64,000 bases of DNA from Atherix ibis. Taxonomy: Eukaryota > Arthropoda > Insecta > Diptera > Athericidae. Under the pieces are notes generated by a model that saw only the letters and a list, made by a program, of their open reading frames with translations, was not told where the DNA came from and ran no database searches. The stretch spans positions 63,646,220 through 63,710,219 of the forward strand of contig OY282609.1 in NCBI GenBank assembly GCA_958298945.1, in the 5' to 3' direction. Below, one piece after another: positions 1 through 11,102 of this stretch (position 1 is its first letter; each line of letters begins with the position of its first letter). Made by a program: the position numbers and the translations under genes.

Positions 1-1783
1 GCCACTACACTGTTTATCTGAGAATAATTCTAAGGAAATACCGTTTTCTTCGTGATGAAACTTACATAAAAAGTACTGCATATTCGACATAAATGAAAAA
101 AATCGCAATAGGTCAATGACTATTACCAACTCAGATATACTAGATGAAAAATCCCCATACAAAAACTGGACTGGGAATGAATTCTTCACTAACACAATAA
201 GCCCTTAACTATACTCCAAACTGTTTATGTGTAGATGTGAATATTTGTCAAAGCTGTAGAAGTACATATCTGTAGTGTTCTGGCATTAAATCCCTAAGGT
301 AATTTTTGTTTACGTATGAAATGGTTATTTTGTCACAGTAATGTATTCTAAAAGCTTTTTGTGGTATTGTCTCAAAGAGACCACATTTTTCTTTCGAGTC
401 CTTGTCTTGTCATTCTTTGACTCCAGGATTATATAGTTTATTATACCCGCTGTTTAGGTTACCATCGTTTTCATCATTCAATTTGTTGAAAATGTTTTCC
501 CTCTTTAGTTGTTTGAAAATATCTTTTGCCTCTTCAGTTGTTCAGATTTTGCAAACAGATGGACTTGAAAGAAATGAAATGTCATATCATACTCCTATTC
601 ATATGAGAAGTGGTAAAAGTGAAGGATATCTCAAGAAGTGATCCTTATTTTATTTATTTATATTCTCTACTTGCCAAGGATCAAACTCTTCTAAATTATA
701 AATCCGCCACTCTAGCACGTTTCCAGAAATAAAATAATTTTGAATCTCTGAAAATCTTGTGAGAAATTTTATAATTAGAAATTGTCATATTTTTGCTCTC
801 ATAAATTTATTTACAATTTATTCAGATCAAAAGTATTATTTCTACAATAAAAATGTAAGTCAAATATAAAAATGGCTGAGTTATAAGAACTTTTCAAAAA
901 AAACTTACCCAATTTAACTCATTCTTTGAATATTCCATATTTCCTTTGAGAAATTACCTACTAATTTTTAATGAAAAAAAACTTGAACGATAAAAAACTT
1001 AAATATAACGAAGAGAAAAATATTATAATATATAGAAAGCACAATTTAGTAAAAGAATAATGAACTGTAAACAAATCTTAAAATGAAATATATAAAAAAA
1101 ACCTAATAGAAGTATACATAAAAAATATAAACAGTGACATGAAAATCCTAAAAACTCAACGAAAACATTTAATTTAACTTCCACAAAAATATGAACTCTT
1201 TAACGGAGCCATTTTTGAAAAGGTAAATTTCCCCAAGGAAACACTACACAATGAAATTACTCTTATGGGAAATCTGTTTTCTAGCATTCTGTTTATCCTC
1301 TGCTATCCCGAATAGTACACTCTCTCAAATGTTTACTATTCAGAATTTACCATTTTGTAAGGAATATCCTCGCCAACGACCACTGCTAAACAATATGCCA
1401 ATTTTTTATTTTATTAATTTTTTTCCTCTTTATGCAACTTTTCTGTACTATTCCTTGTTTTTATTTAAATAAAAATACTTATTTGTACGTATATCCTCTT
1501 TCCGTTTATAAAATTTCCATCTGTTGACTTTTATTATATGTTGTATACGACAATTCGCAATACTTTTCTATTTTAATTTAAAAAAATTACTCTCAAAGGT
1601 GACTACACATACATCCAATACAAGAGAAGCAAAATAATAAACTTTTTCCGGGGTTATACTGATACACAAATATAGTCCTCTAATATGTTTAAAAATTATC
1701 TGTAATTAATTTAAATGAAAAATTAATTTAGGCAAACCTAAAAATTTTTTTGTATTCTAAAAACTTTAACAAAAAATATACTA
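1..1783. other. AT-rich sequence, no recognised gene
   Basis: I see no gene, repeat family or RNA here. Short open frames exist, including a 73-codon frame at 1251-1472 whose first residues look like a signal peptide, but composition is A/T homopolymer-rich and nothing supports coding. Confidence 0.6.
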
Positions 1784-2748
1784 CTTTTTTTACTGAAAAT
1801 ATTTTTACTGAAAATATTTTTACTGAAAATATTTGAACTGAAAATATTTATTTTTACTGAAAATATTTTTACTGAAAATATTTTTACTGAAAATATTTAT
1901 TTTTACTGAAAATATTTTTACTGAAAATATTTTTACTGAAAATATTTTTACTGAAAATATTTTTACTGAAAATATTTGAACTGAAAATATTTTTACTGAA
2001 AATATTTTTACTGAAAATATTTACTTTTACTGAAAATATTTTTACTGAAAATATTTATTTTTACTGAAAATATTTTTACTGAAAATATTTTTACTGAAAA
2101 TATTTTTACTGAAAATATTTATTTTTACTGAAAATATTTTTACTGAAAATATTTATTTTTACTGAAAATATTTTTACTGAAAATATTTATTTTTACTGAA
2201 AATATTTTTACTGAAAATATTTATTTTTACTGAAAATATTTTTACTGAAAATATTTTTATTGAAAATATTTTTACTGAAAATATTAATTTTTACTGAAAA
2301 TATTTTTACTGAAAATATTAATTTTTACTGAAAATATTTTTACTGAAAATATTTTTACTGAAAATATTTTTACTGAAAATATTTATTTTTACTGAAAATA
2401 TTTTTACTGAAAATATTTTTACTGAAAATATTTTTACTGAAAATATTTTTACTGAAAATATTTTTACTGAAAATATTTTTACTGAAAATATTTTTACGAA
2501 AATATTTATTTTTACTGAAAATATTTTTACTGAAAATATTTTTACTGAAAATATTTTTACTGAAAATATTTTTACTGAAAATATTTTTACTGAAAATATT
2601 TTTACTGAAAATATTTTTACTGAAAATATTTTTACTGAAAATATTTTTACTGAAAATATTTGAACTGAAAATATTTGAACTGAAAATATTTTTACTGAAA
2701 ATATTTGTACTGAAAATATTTATTTTTACTGAAAATATTTATTTTTAC
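1784..2748. repeat. Minisatellite, left block (15-bp unit)
   Basis: This is a tandem array with unit TTTTTACTGAAAATA (15 bp). Two variants are mixed in: a 19-bp form with an extra TTTA before the unit, and a form in which TTTTTACTG is replaced by TTTGAACTG. Units are nearly identical over about 60 copies, so the array is young or kept uniform. It runs directly into the poly-T of a jockey element and resumes on the other side at 3860. Read on the minus strand, each unit contains ATTTTCAGTA, which resembles an intron acceptor. Confidence 0.95.
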
Positions 2749-3859
2749 TTTTTTTTTTTTTTTTTTTTTTTTATTTTAAATGATATCTACAACTACTTAT
2801 GCTAGTAACAAGCAGATTTTTTACGGGAATATACAAGGACATGAAGACATGTGGAGGAAAACACCCATCGATGTTACCTCAGAACAGGGTAATTTTATTT
2901 TATCATTTTAAATAATCTCTCGGCCATCGCCGTTTTAAACGTCGATGGGTGTATACTGGAAGGGTGGGAGTGAAAAGTTCCCTTCCTAAAGGATTAGGGT
3001 GGAAGGATAGGTGCGAATGGAATTTTTTATATCGGGAGATGCATAGTTCACGAACAAATGGAACATTTAGGTCACGGTGGATAACAGTGTTTCGCACATA
3101 AAAGGGGGCATTGACAATTTTACGAAGGATTCGGGATTGTAGGGATTGGATTGGAAGGGAGTTGGAATGCTTAGTCGAACCCCAAAGTTCTAGACCATAT
3201 GTCCATATTGGTTTCAGAACCGTATTGTACAGTAATAGTTTACTTGGTGTTGTAAGTATCGATTTGCTGTCTAGGAGACGTAAGAATTGTTTGTATCGTC
3301 CGTTAAGTTCACGTCTTTTAGTTTTCGTATGAAGGTTCCAGGTTAACCGTTTGTCGAATATAAGTCCAAGGTAACGTACGCTATTTTTTTGTGGAATAAT
3401 ACTGCCGTTTAGGGTTATGTCGGGAATTTGTTCTCGGCAGAGTGTGAAAGTTACATGAGCAGATTTTTGCTCATTTACCTTCACTCTCCACCTTTTGAAC
3501 CAAGTTTCTAAGGAGTGGATGTGGTTCTGAAGGATACTAATGGCTGTGGAAGGATCTTTGTGATGTGTCAGGATGGCTGTATCGTCAGCATATGTTGCGG
3601 TTAGGATGTTGTTGTGGCAAGGAATGTCATGGGTATAAATGTTATATAGGATAGGACCTAGGATACTTCCTTGAGGGACACCGGCGGAAATTGGATAAAT
3701 GTCAGAGTACTCCATATTTTCAGCTACCTGAAAATATCGGTCTGAGAGATAAGATTTAAGGATGTGGAAATAACTCGAGGGTAGGACTCGCTGCAACTTC
3801 CAAAGCAATCCAGGGTGCAATACACGGTCGAAAGCATGCGAAATGTCAAGAAACACTCC
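2749..3859 (-). mobile_element. Jockey-clade non-LTR retrotransposon, 5'-truncated copy 1
   Basis: A 3' fragment of a LINE-type element lies on the minus strand. The poly-A tail appears as the T-run at about 2749-2772, followed by a 3' UTR and the C-terminal half of a reverse transcriptase. Its upstream end at about 3859 abuts minisatellite units, so it is 5'-truncated, as expected from incomplete target-primed reverse transcription. The same family occurs on the plus strand at 30557-32803, where the homologous point lies inside the ORF near 31740. The target-site duplication cannot be delimited because both flanks are the same repeat. Confidence 0.93.
2903..3859 (-). pseudogene. Reverse transcriptase C-terminal fragment (jockey ORF2)
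   Basis: An uninterrupted frame of about 317 codons encodes the second half of an RT domain and the C-terminal region of jockey ORF2. Visible in order are the FLDISHAFDRV motif at the very N-terminus (RT motif A, carrying the first catalytic Asp), GVPQGSILGP (motif B), TYADDTAI (motif C with the catalytic pair), VRYLGLIFD (thumb side) and a conserved C-terminal stretch. The endonuclease and the N-terminal half of RT are missing, so it cannot act as a full replication protein. The frame is still open, so the insertion is probably recent. It lacks an upstream start because of truncation. Confidence 0.92.
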
Positions 3860-4503
3860 ATTTATTTTTACTGAAAATATTTTTACTGAAAATATTTGAA
3901 CTGAAAATATTTTTACTGAAAATATTTTTACTGAAAATATTTATTTTTACTGAAAATATTTTTACTGAAAATATTTTTACTGAAAATATTTGAACTGAAA
4001 ATATTTTTACTGAAAATATTTGAACTGAAAATATTTTTACTGAAAATATTTGAACTGAAAATATTTTTACTGAAAATATTTGAACTGAAAATATTTTTAT
4101 TGAAAATATTTGAACTGAAAATATTTTTACTGAAAATATTTATTTTTACTGAAAATATTTTTACTGAAAATATTTTTACTGAAAATAGTTTTACTGAAAA
4201 TATTTTTACTGAAAATATTTTTACTGAAAATATTTTTACTGAAAATATTTATTTTTACTGAAAATATTTTTACTGAAAATTTTTTTTTTTACTGAAAATA
4301 TTTTTACTGAAAATATTTATTTTTACTGAAAATATTTTTACTAAAAATATTTATTTTTACTGAAAATATTTTTACTGAAAATATTTATTTTTACTGAAAA
4401 TATTTTTACTGAAAATATTTATTTTTACTGAAAATATTTCTTTTTACTGAAAATATTTTCACTGAAAATATTTATTTTTACTGAAAATATTTGAACTGAA
4501 ATT
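3860..4503. repeat. Minisatellite, right block (15-bp unit)
   Basis: This continues the array at 1784-2748 with the same unit and the same 19-bp and GAACTG variants. It contains about 40 units and ends near 4503 with a degenerate unit. Together the two blocks make about 1.6 kb of array. That the units match on both sides shows the jockey element inserted into an existing array. Confidence 0.95.
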
Positions 4504-6844
4504 TTTTACTTCGCTTTGGAAATCTAGTTTCACGTCAAAACAAATTATTTCTGATAAATTTTGCTAAAGTTAATATTTGAAAAATTTGTTGGGATGCTCA
4601 AAGTATGAAACGTTCCTAAAATTGATAATAAAAAAATTATTGAAATACTCCAAGCAATTTTTTACTAATTTTTTTTTTGCATTTTTCCGGTACATTTCTT
4701 CTAAAAAAATTTCAAATTTACCTCTTAATATTTATGTAAATTTTATAATATAATATTTTAACATTAAATTTATTTTACTGAACTTTTTAATCGTACAAAT
4801 AATCTAGGAATAATTTGAAATCGAAGTTAATGGTAAAAGCTTTTAATTATCCCGGACACTATCTATATTATAAAATGTCGTGGCTATTTAATGAATTGGT
4901 TTCTGAGATTTAACATAACATATTTTGGCATATCAATTAATATTATCCAATATATAATAATTTGATTGGAAAATTATAAATTTATTTCATTTTGGTAGGC
5001 TTAGTCGGACAGATTTTCTTGTAATAAATGGACTAGGTTTGTCAATAGATTTGAGCTTGAGTTCATAATCAAAATGATGAACGTGTTGTCGGTGTGGGCA
5101 TGCAACTTTATTTTACTGCCAGTAACCGAGTTATTTTCGTTGGACAAGATAAATCAAACATACCTAGAAATACGAGCTCGGGTATTGTTCTGACAATAGG
5201 ATGCTGGCCCAAGGAGAATCAATATATCTTGTTTTATCATATTCGTATTGATCGGCAAAAAGCAACGAGAATGGAGGCAATAGTAACTGATTCGAAAAGT
5301 TAACGAGGCATTTGCATGTTATCCTGTTGTGCAGTTTACTATCTATTCAGGTAGTTGACTCTTGACTAGTTGGAAATTCCGTCCATCCAGAGAAGTCGGG
5401 CAACCAAATTTTGGACATGAATCGAACGATTTCTCTTACGTTTTCCATTTTGGGTTGTTTATTATATTGAAGTTTAGTAGAGTTCAAGAAAGGATGATAG
5501 AGATTTTAAATGGAATGCGTGGCTTTCTGTTTTGATCACTTAAAGATGTACATGTTCTTACTCCGTTTTGAATGTTTAGTATCTGGGTGCCGGTTGCTTT
5601 CGGGCATGTTTCTGTAATGAAACATGTAATTGGAAACGTTCACAGACAATGCATATTACTTCTGTCGCCTTCAGGTGTAAAACGAAGTTATAAAAGCAAA
5701 AGCAGGAATTCCATTCTCATATACCAAAACTATAAGGTTATAAGGGACAGTGTCAAAACAAGAAATACTGGCAAAAACTCTCACCTTCCGATTAACTTTG
5801 TTTATATTTATAGGTGAAATTATCATAGAATTGTAACATTTTGTTCCTATTGTAGACATAATTTCGAAAAAAACGGTCTAAGTTATTCGAAATCTGCGTT
5901 GCCACCTTAAAACAATAGCTACTAACTTTACAATAATTACAGTACAAACAAATACATACCATATATATGTGTGACCTATTATTGTTAAGACAATGATAGT
6001 ATATTGAACATTATTCTATCCTTAAAAATTCAATGATTTGTATAGATTTTTTAAGAAATAAATTACTTTCGCCCACTCATTTAAAACACTAAGATCCAGT
6101 TTTAAAGTCGCTTCCGAAATAATATATGTACCTCGAAACGAACACATCGGACCACAAAATTTTGAATATTGTGAATGAATTGTGTTGCAACCACGAAACA
6201 TTGGTTTAGAGTTTCTTCTACGATAAATGGTAATTATACTCGTAGTTGCAACAAGAATATCGAGAATCAGCCCTTACAATCGTCATTAATTATTCGGTAA
6301 GTTGGAATTGGTTTTGAAATGCTGTTTTTAAATGAACTAAATTGTTCGAGACACTATAGCCACTCTGCGTACCAATGCTCAGAATTATTCCTTGGAATAA
6401 TAAATCTACCACAAATGTTCAAATTCAACTCCACAATTTTTTATACGTGTATATGTTTCCTTAACAAATAACAATCGTTGTAACTTTGCCAATTTAATTT
6501 TTAATTGGAAACTATTTACAATTTTTTTTATCTATTACTTATTTTTAATTTTATATAAGCTCTTAATTTATTGGAAATATTTTTCAATACCAAATATTTG
6601 ATTGTTACATAAAAACTATCTTATATTGATGAGTAAGCTACTCTTGATTCTGGTTACCGTTTAAACAAAATACTTTTCAATTTTTCATTATTTACATAAA
6701 TTATTAAATATATAGAAAAATATTTGAGCTGATTTATGTACTAATTATTTTAATTTAAAAAAATAAAATTCAATTTGTGTACTTGAGTTTAATTAAGTTC
6801 AGTAAAAATTATTGAACATTTTATATACTACAATAGAATATATG
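4504..6844. other. Intergenic AT-rich sequence, no recognised gene
   Basis: Nothing could be assigned. The part from about 5040 to 5830 is less AT-rich and has several 60-80 codon open frames on both strands, but none resembles a family known to me and none has a convincing splice-linked partner. Confidence 0.5.
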
Positions 6845-6846
6845 TA

Positions 6847-7345
6847 CGAGGTCTGTTTAAAAAGTATCGCGAATTTTGAATTTCCGCGGGTTACGTATAT
6901 TCGATTATCGATTTTTTGTGGCGTTATGTTGGTACTCATGTCTCTCACTTATGCCGATAAGTTTGGCCATTTTGAACGTTCGGTTAATTTTTGACTCGTG
7001 CGGCAGTTTCCATTGGGATTATTGAGCTTTGGTTTCCACGTCATAACCATGAACCCATGATTCGTTACCAGTTATGACCCTCTGGAGCAAATTTGGGTCA
7101 TCGCGGACAGAGTCCAACAGCCCTTAGCAATGTTAATGCGATGCTGTTTTTGGTAGAAAATGGGCAAAAATCGAAGATTAGCAAAACACGTGGAAGCAAA
7201 GCAGCTGGCAAAAATTAACTGAATATTCAAAATGGCCGAACTTGTCAGCATAAGTGAAAGACATGAGTGACCACAAAAAATCGATAATCGAATATACGTA
7301 ACCCGCGGAAATTCAAAATTCGCGATAGTTATTTAACAGACCTCG
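6847..7345. mobile_element. Mariner family A, foldback copy
   Basis: The copy is flanked by TA on both sides (6845-6846, 7346-7347). Both ends are the same (5') end of family A. The left arm, 6847 to about 6993, reads CGAGGTCTGTT then the TATCGCGAATTTTGAATTTC subterminal region. The right arm, about 7200-7345, is its inverted complement. From about 7010 the right part continues as a minus-strand copy of internal transposase sequence, homologous to the stretch near 16209-16290 of another copy. It is a head-to-head inverted structure with long terminal repeats of about 145 bp and no usable transposase. It could arise from an aberrant transposition or from rearrangement after insertion, but the clean TA flanks suggest it moved as a unit. 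Confidence 0.85.
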
Positions 7346-7347
7346 TA

Positions 7348-8732
7348 TGTATACCCAGGGTTTTTTTTTCTATGTAAAGCAATGGTTCCAAAACGCGTTC
7401 CAAGGCGTTTTGGAACCTTTTTTCTCGCCATCTTTTAAGCTTCAAACGAATATTTTCAAAACTTTTTATTTTTTGCTTTAAAAACTTGGAAACCATCGGC
7501 TGTTTGTCTCTATTCAACGTCTGTTTTGTATATAATGTACCGGGTATTATAATAATCATAAATTAATGTTAATACAAGATAATACCAGGTCCATAGATTT
7601 ATTTTGCATGCAGAACCAGGAGGCTAATACTTGAAATATTTTTTTTTTTTGAAGATTTGAGTATATGTACTCCTCCGACTTTTTTTAGCCCCTCGGAAAC
7701 AGCCCCGATTTCGGACTTAACAGTCATTGCTGAAACGTGAATTCAGTTTTGTTCAGTTCAGCTGTGTGGAATAATTAGCGATGAATTATTATACAAGATA
7801 CGAAAATGATAAGTGTACTTACATCCACAACCTTTTTATTGGGTCTTGCATTAATGTGTAACGCTCTTCAAAAATTATCAGAACTAAGTTTAGGCATACA
7901 AGATTGCAATGTAAATCTTTAAATTGAAAATTAAAAAATATAAAAATTGGTTCAAGTTTTTTAAGAGATGAAACAAAATTTTGGACCCTACTACAAATGT
8001 GTTGTAGCTTTACATTTCACGAAAAAGCTTCAAAGAATAGTCTACCTATTGACTCGAAATTCCATGTTAAAGGAATCAATTGAAAAAAGAATGCTAAATA
8101 AAAAAGATGTGGAGTTTGCACTTTAGGCTTGGTAATAGATCAAAAATATTGGCCTGAAGATATTGATAATCGGTTGACATTTAGAGAAATTGAAATTAGA
8201 AATTTTTCAATCAGACAACAATTAGACGAACGAGACATGAGAGCATCGTTGAATACCAACCATCTTTGACATTTTTCGATCCTTCAAAATATGTCGATCG
8301 GTGATTTCTCAAAGGAAGACATTTGGCTACATACCATAACACTAAGAAAAGAAATCGAGATAATATTCCAGATGAGAATTGGGCAAAACTTTGAAAATTT
8401 CTATTAACTTTTATTAAATTCTATGGTATTTTTAAAATTTTGTTTTACATTTAGTCATTAGTTGTATATTTGTATGTGTTTGTTTGTTTAATTTTAAAAT
8501 TGACATGTCTAGAATAAAAAAATTATAATGATAAATTTTATTTAATTTTTTATGCGCTTTGGGGCATATAAAAAGTTGTCTTTCTAAATTTTATTTAAAT
8601 TATATTTGAATATAATATAATATAATATATAATAAAATTTGAGTATAGTTTTCTCTAAGAAATAACTTGACAAAAAGTGAATTCCAGAACCTTTTTTTTT
8701 TACAAGAAAATCTCTGTGTGTACGTACATATA
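7348..8732. other. Intergenic, no recognised gene; weak coding-like relics
   Basis: Nothing firm. A 76-codon open frame on the minus strand (7559-7329), ending inside the adjacent mariner, is Lys/Arg-rich and has no match that I recognise. A TA-rich microsatellite lies near 8608-8634. Confidence 0.4.
7384..7417. repeat. Perfect 13-bp inverted repeat (hairpin)
   Basis: GGTTCCAAAACGC at 7384-7396 is followed by an 8-nt spacer and its exact reverse complement at 7405-7417. The spacer GTTCCAAG itself resembles the stem. No transposon end or gene explains it. Confidence 0.8.
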
Positions 8733-8734
8733 TA

Positions 8735-9624
8735 CGAGGTCTGTTCAAAAAGTATCGCGAATTTTGAATTTCCGCGGGTAACGTATATTCGATTTTCGAT
8801 TTTTTGTGGCATTATATTGGTACTCATGTTTCTCACTTAACATATGCCGATAAATTCAACCATTTTGAATGCCAAGTTAATTTTTGACAGCTGTTTTGCT
8901 TGCACGTGTTTTAGCTCGTTTTCGATTTTTGCCCATTCCAAAAAATGGATCAAAGAATCTGTATCAAATTTTTTGTTAAAAACAAAATTAATTGCCCGAA
9001 CGCATTCCGAATAGTGAAGCTACCTTGGACCGAAGTAACGTTTATCGATGGTACAAAATGTTCTCAGAGGGCCGAGAAGATGTGAACGACAAAAAGCGTG
9101 CCGGTGAAAGTTTTGCTTACAATTTTCTTCGATTGCAGGGGCGTGGTGTATCATGAGTTCCTGCCACAGGGTAGAACGGTTAATAAGGAATATTACCTGC
9201 AAGTAATGCGCAAGTTGCGCCAAGCAATCCGTCAGAAACACCGGCATTTGTGGAAGAACAAAAATTGGCATTTGCACCATGATAACGCCCCCGCCAAAAA
9301 TAACACACTAACAACACCGCAGCCACCGTATTCCCCAGATCTGGCCCCCTGTGACTTTTTCTTGTTCCTTAAACTAAAGAGCCCCATGAAAGGATGACGG
9401 TACGCTACGATTGAGGAGATAAAGACGGCATCGCAGGATTAGCTGAACAAGATCATAAAAAATGATTTTTTGAAGTGCTTCGAGGATTGGATAAAACGTT
9501 GGCACAAGTGTATAATATCTGATGGGGATTACTTTGAAGGGGACAAAATAGATATTCATGAATAAATAAATAATTTTTGAAGAAAAACAACACAAAATTC
9601 GCAATACTTTTTGAACAGACCTCG
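8735..9624 (+). mobile_element. Mariner family A, internally deleted copy
   Basis: Both inverted ends are present (CGAGGTCTGTTCAAAAAGTA at left, its complement at right) with TA on each side (8733-8734, 9625-9626). At about 890 bp it is shorter than the 1.2-1.3 kb expected for a complete mariner. The transposase begins near 8945 (residues MDQRICIKF) and reaches the region around VNDKKRAG. It then jumps across the missing part of the DNA-binding domain and first catalytic Asp to VLLTIFFDCRGVVYHEFLPQG. The C-terminal YSPDLAPCDFFLF block, which carries the third Asp, is kept. The second-Asp region is damaged: HHDNAPAKNN lacks the usual following residues. It is non-autonomous. Confidence 0.9.
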
Positions 9625-9626
9625 TA

Positions 9627-11100
9627 TACTCTTCAACTTAGTGCCTATGTCAAATTGAAACATTCTGTCACGTCCGTGATGCTATTGTTGTAATAATTTA
9701 CAAGCACAGGATTGATTAAAAGTTGTGTTCTTGAATATTTTTTCCCAATTAAAATTTTTGTTTATAATGTATGGAGAGCAACTGTAGAAAAGGATTACTC
9801 TGTCTTTATAAATTTAATCAAATTAATCCAATATAAGCATTAAACGTTGGTATTATGAATATACGATCATATATATTTTTAAGTTAAACTGCAGACAGGA
9901 TATAATTAAATAATATTATGCCAATTATTCTGAATTCTAAATAAAAATTAAATCCCTTAGAAAAGTGGTAATTTTTGAGAGAGATCTTATTGGATAAATC
10001 CTTTCTCTATTTAAATCGTGATTATATTTAGCCTAGTATGACTGTTTGTGATTTGAGTTTAAGACCAAATTCTTGGGATTATACATACTCGTTTATATGA
10101 AAAGCTTACAAAAATAAAATATGTTTTCTAATCTTCATAAGGATTTAAGGTTCACATAAATGAAAAACAAATATATTCACTATTCAAACATGCTCTAAAA
10201 TCCAAAAGGATTAATTGAGCCCCGATAATTTTGTTATTGCTGAGATTTTACATAATTTTCATAAGAGATATAAATATTTTGTTCTAAAAAAATTTCAATT
10301 TTAATAGTCAATTAAAAAAAATAGAATTTGGACAAATGTCAGTAATATTTTTATTAATATTTAAATATAAAAGCAAAAAAAATTTTAATTACTTTCAAAA
10401 ATATTATTAAATATTAACAATGAGGAATACACTCTAAATAATGTACAATAGTTTTACTAAGGAACCGTATTTTAGTATTTGATTTATATTTATTGTTTGA
10501 AAAAACAAACTTGGTTCATTAGTTTAACAAATGCAAACGTGATTTAAATAAGTGTTTAAAAAAAATATTGGTAAAATGATTATTTTGTTATGTACACACA
10601 TACATATGTAAGCATTTAAGCTTCTTGTAGTCTGAATACAACAGGAGTGTATAGTTTTGAATGTGAAGGCGTACGAGGAAATTTTTGAGTTCCTTTCTTT
10701 TTTAAGTAGAAAAAAATTTGTTCCCTTAGGTTTTATGAAAATTTTTTCAACTCAATTTTATTCCAATTGTTCGAACAATACGTGTTGTTAGGATAGCATA
10801 GGGATGCACTATAAAAAATTCATATGAAAATGGAGTTTACATAATAATTCGATGATGCTATGCCGAGTAGACTGACTGGAAAACTTATTTTCGGTAAAAA
10901 AATTTTGATTTAAACCAGTAAATACGTGCCAAGTGCTTGTTCGTAGGTAGATAAATACTAATATATTAGTGAAATGCTCCTTTTTGTGTGCATGGACATG
11001 TTTGACATAAAAATTCCTTTACAGTTTTTTTTTTCTTTACTATTTTATTGAAACAAAAGATGGACATATGTATTTATAACTATTTATAAATAGTCTGTCG
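9627..11100. other. Intergenic AT-rich sequence, nothing recognised
   Basis: No gene, repeat array or transposon end was seen between the family A copy and the next family B copy. Confidence 0.6.
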
Positions 11101-11102
11101 TA

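Noticed and set aside
402..641. 79-codon open frame
   Set aside because: No recognised family, no supporting signals and no ATG at its first codon.
1251..1472. 73-codon frame with signal-peptide-like start (MKLLLWEICFLAFCLSS)
   Set aside because: It ends in low-complexity aromatic sequence, has no splice partner, and lies in AT-rich DNA where such frames occur by chance.
1784..4503. CRISPR-like array
   Set aside because: The units are contiguous with no unique spacers and the context is eukaryotic, so it is a minisatellite.
7329..7559. Lys/Arg-rich 76-codon frame on the minus strand
   Set aside because: It runs into the end of a mariner and overlaps a hairpin; no recognisable domain.
7850..8400. 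Coding-like relic with fragments in changing frames
   Set aside because: No consistent frame or recognisable motif; composition alone is not enough.
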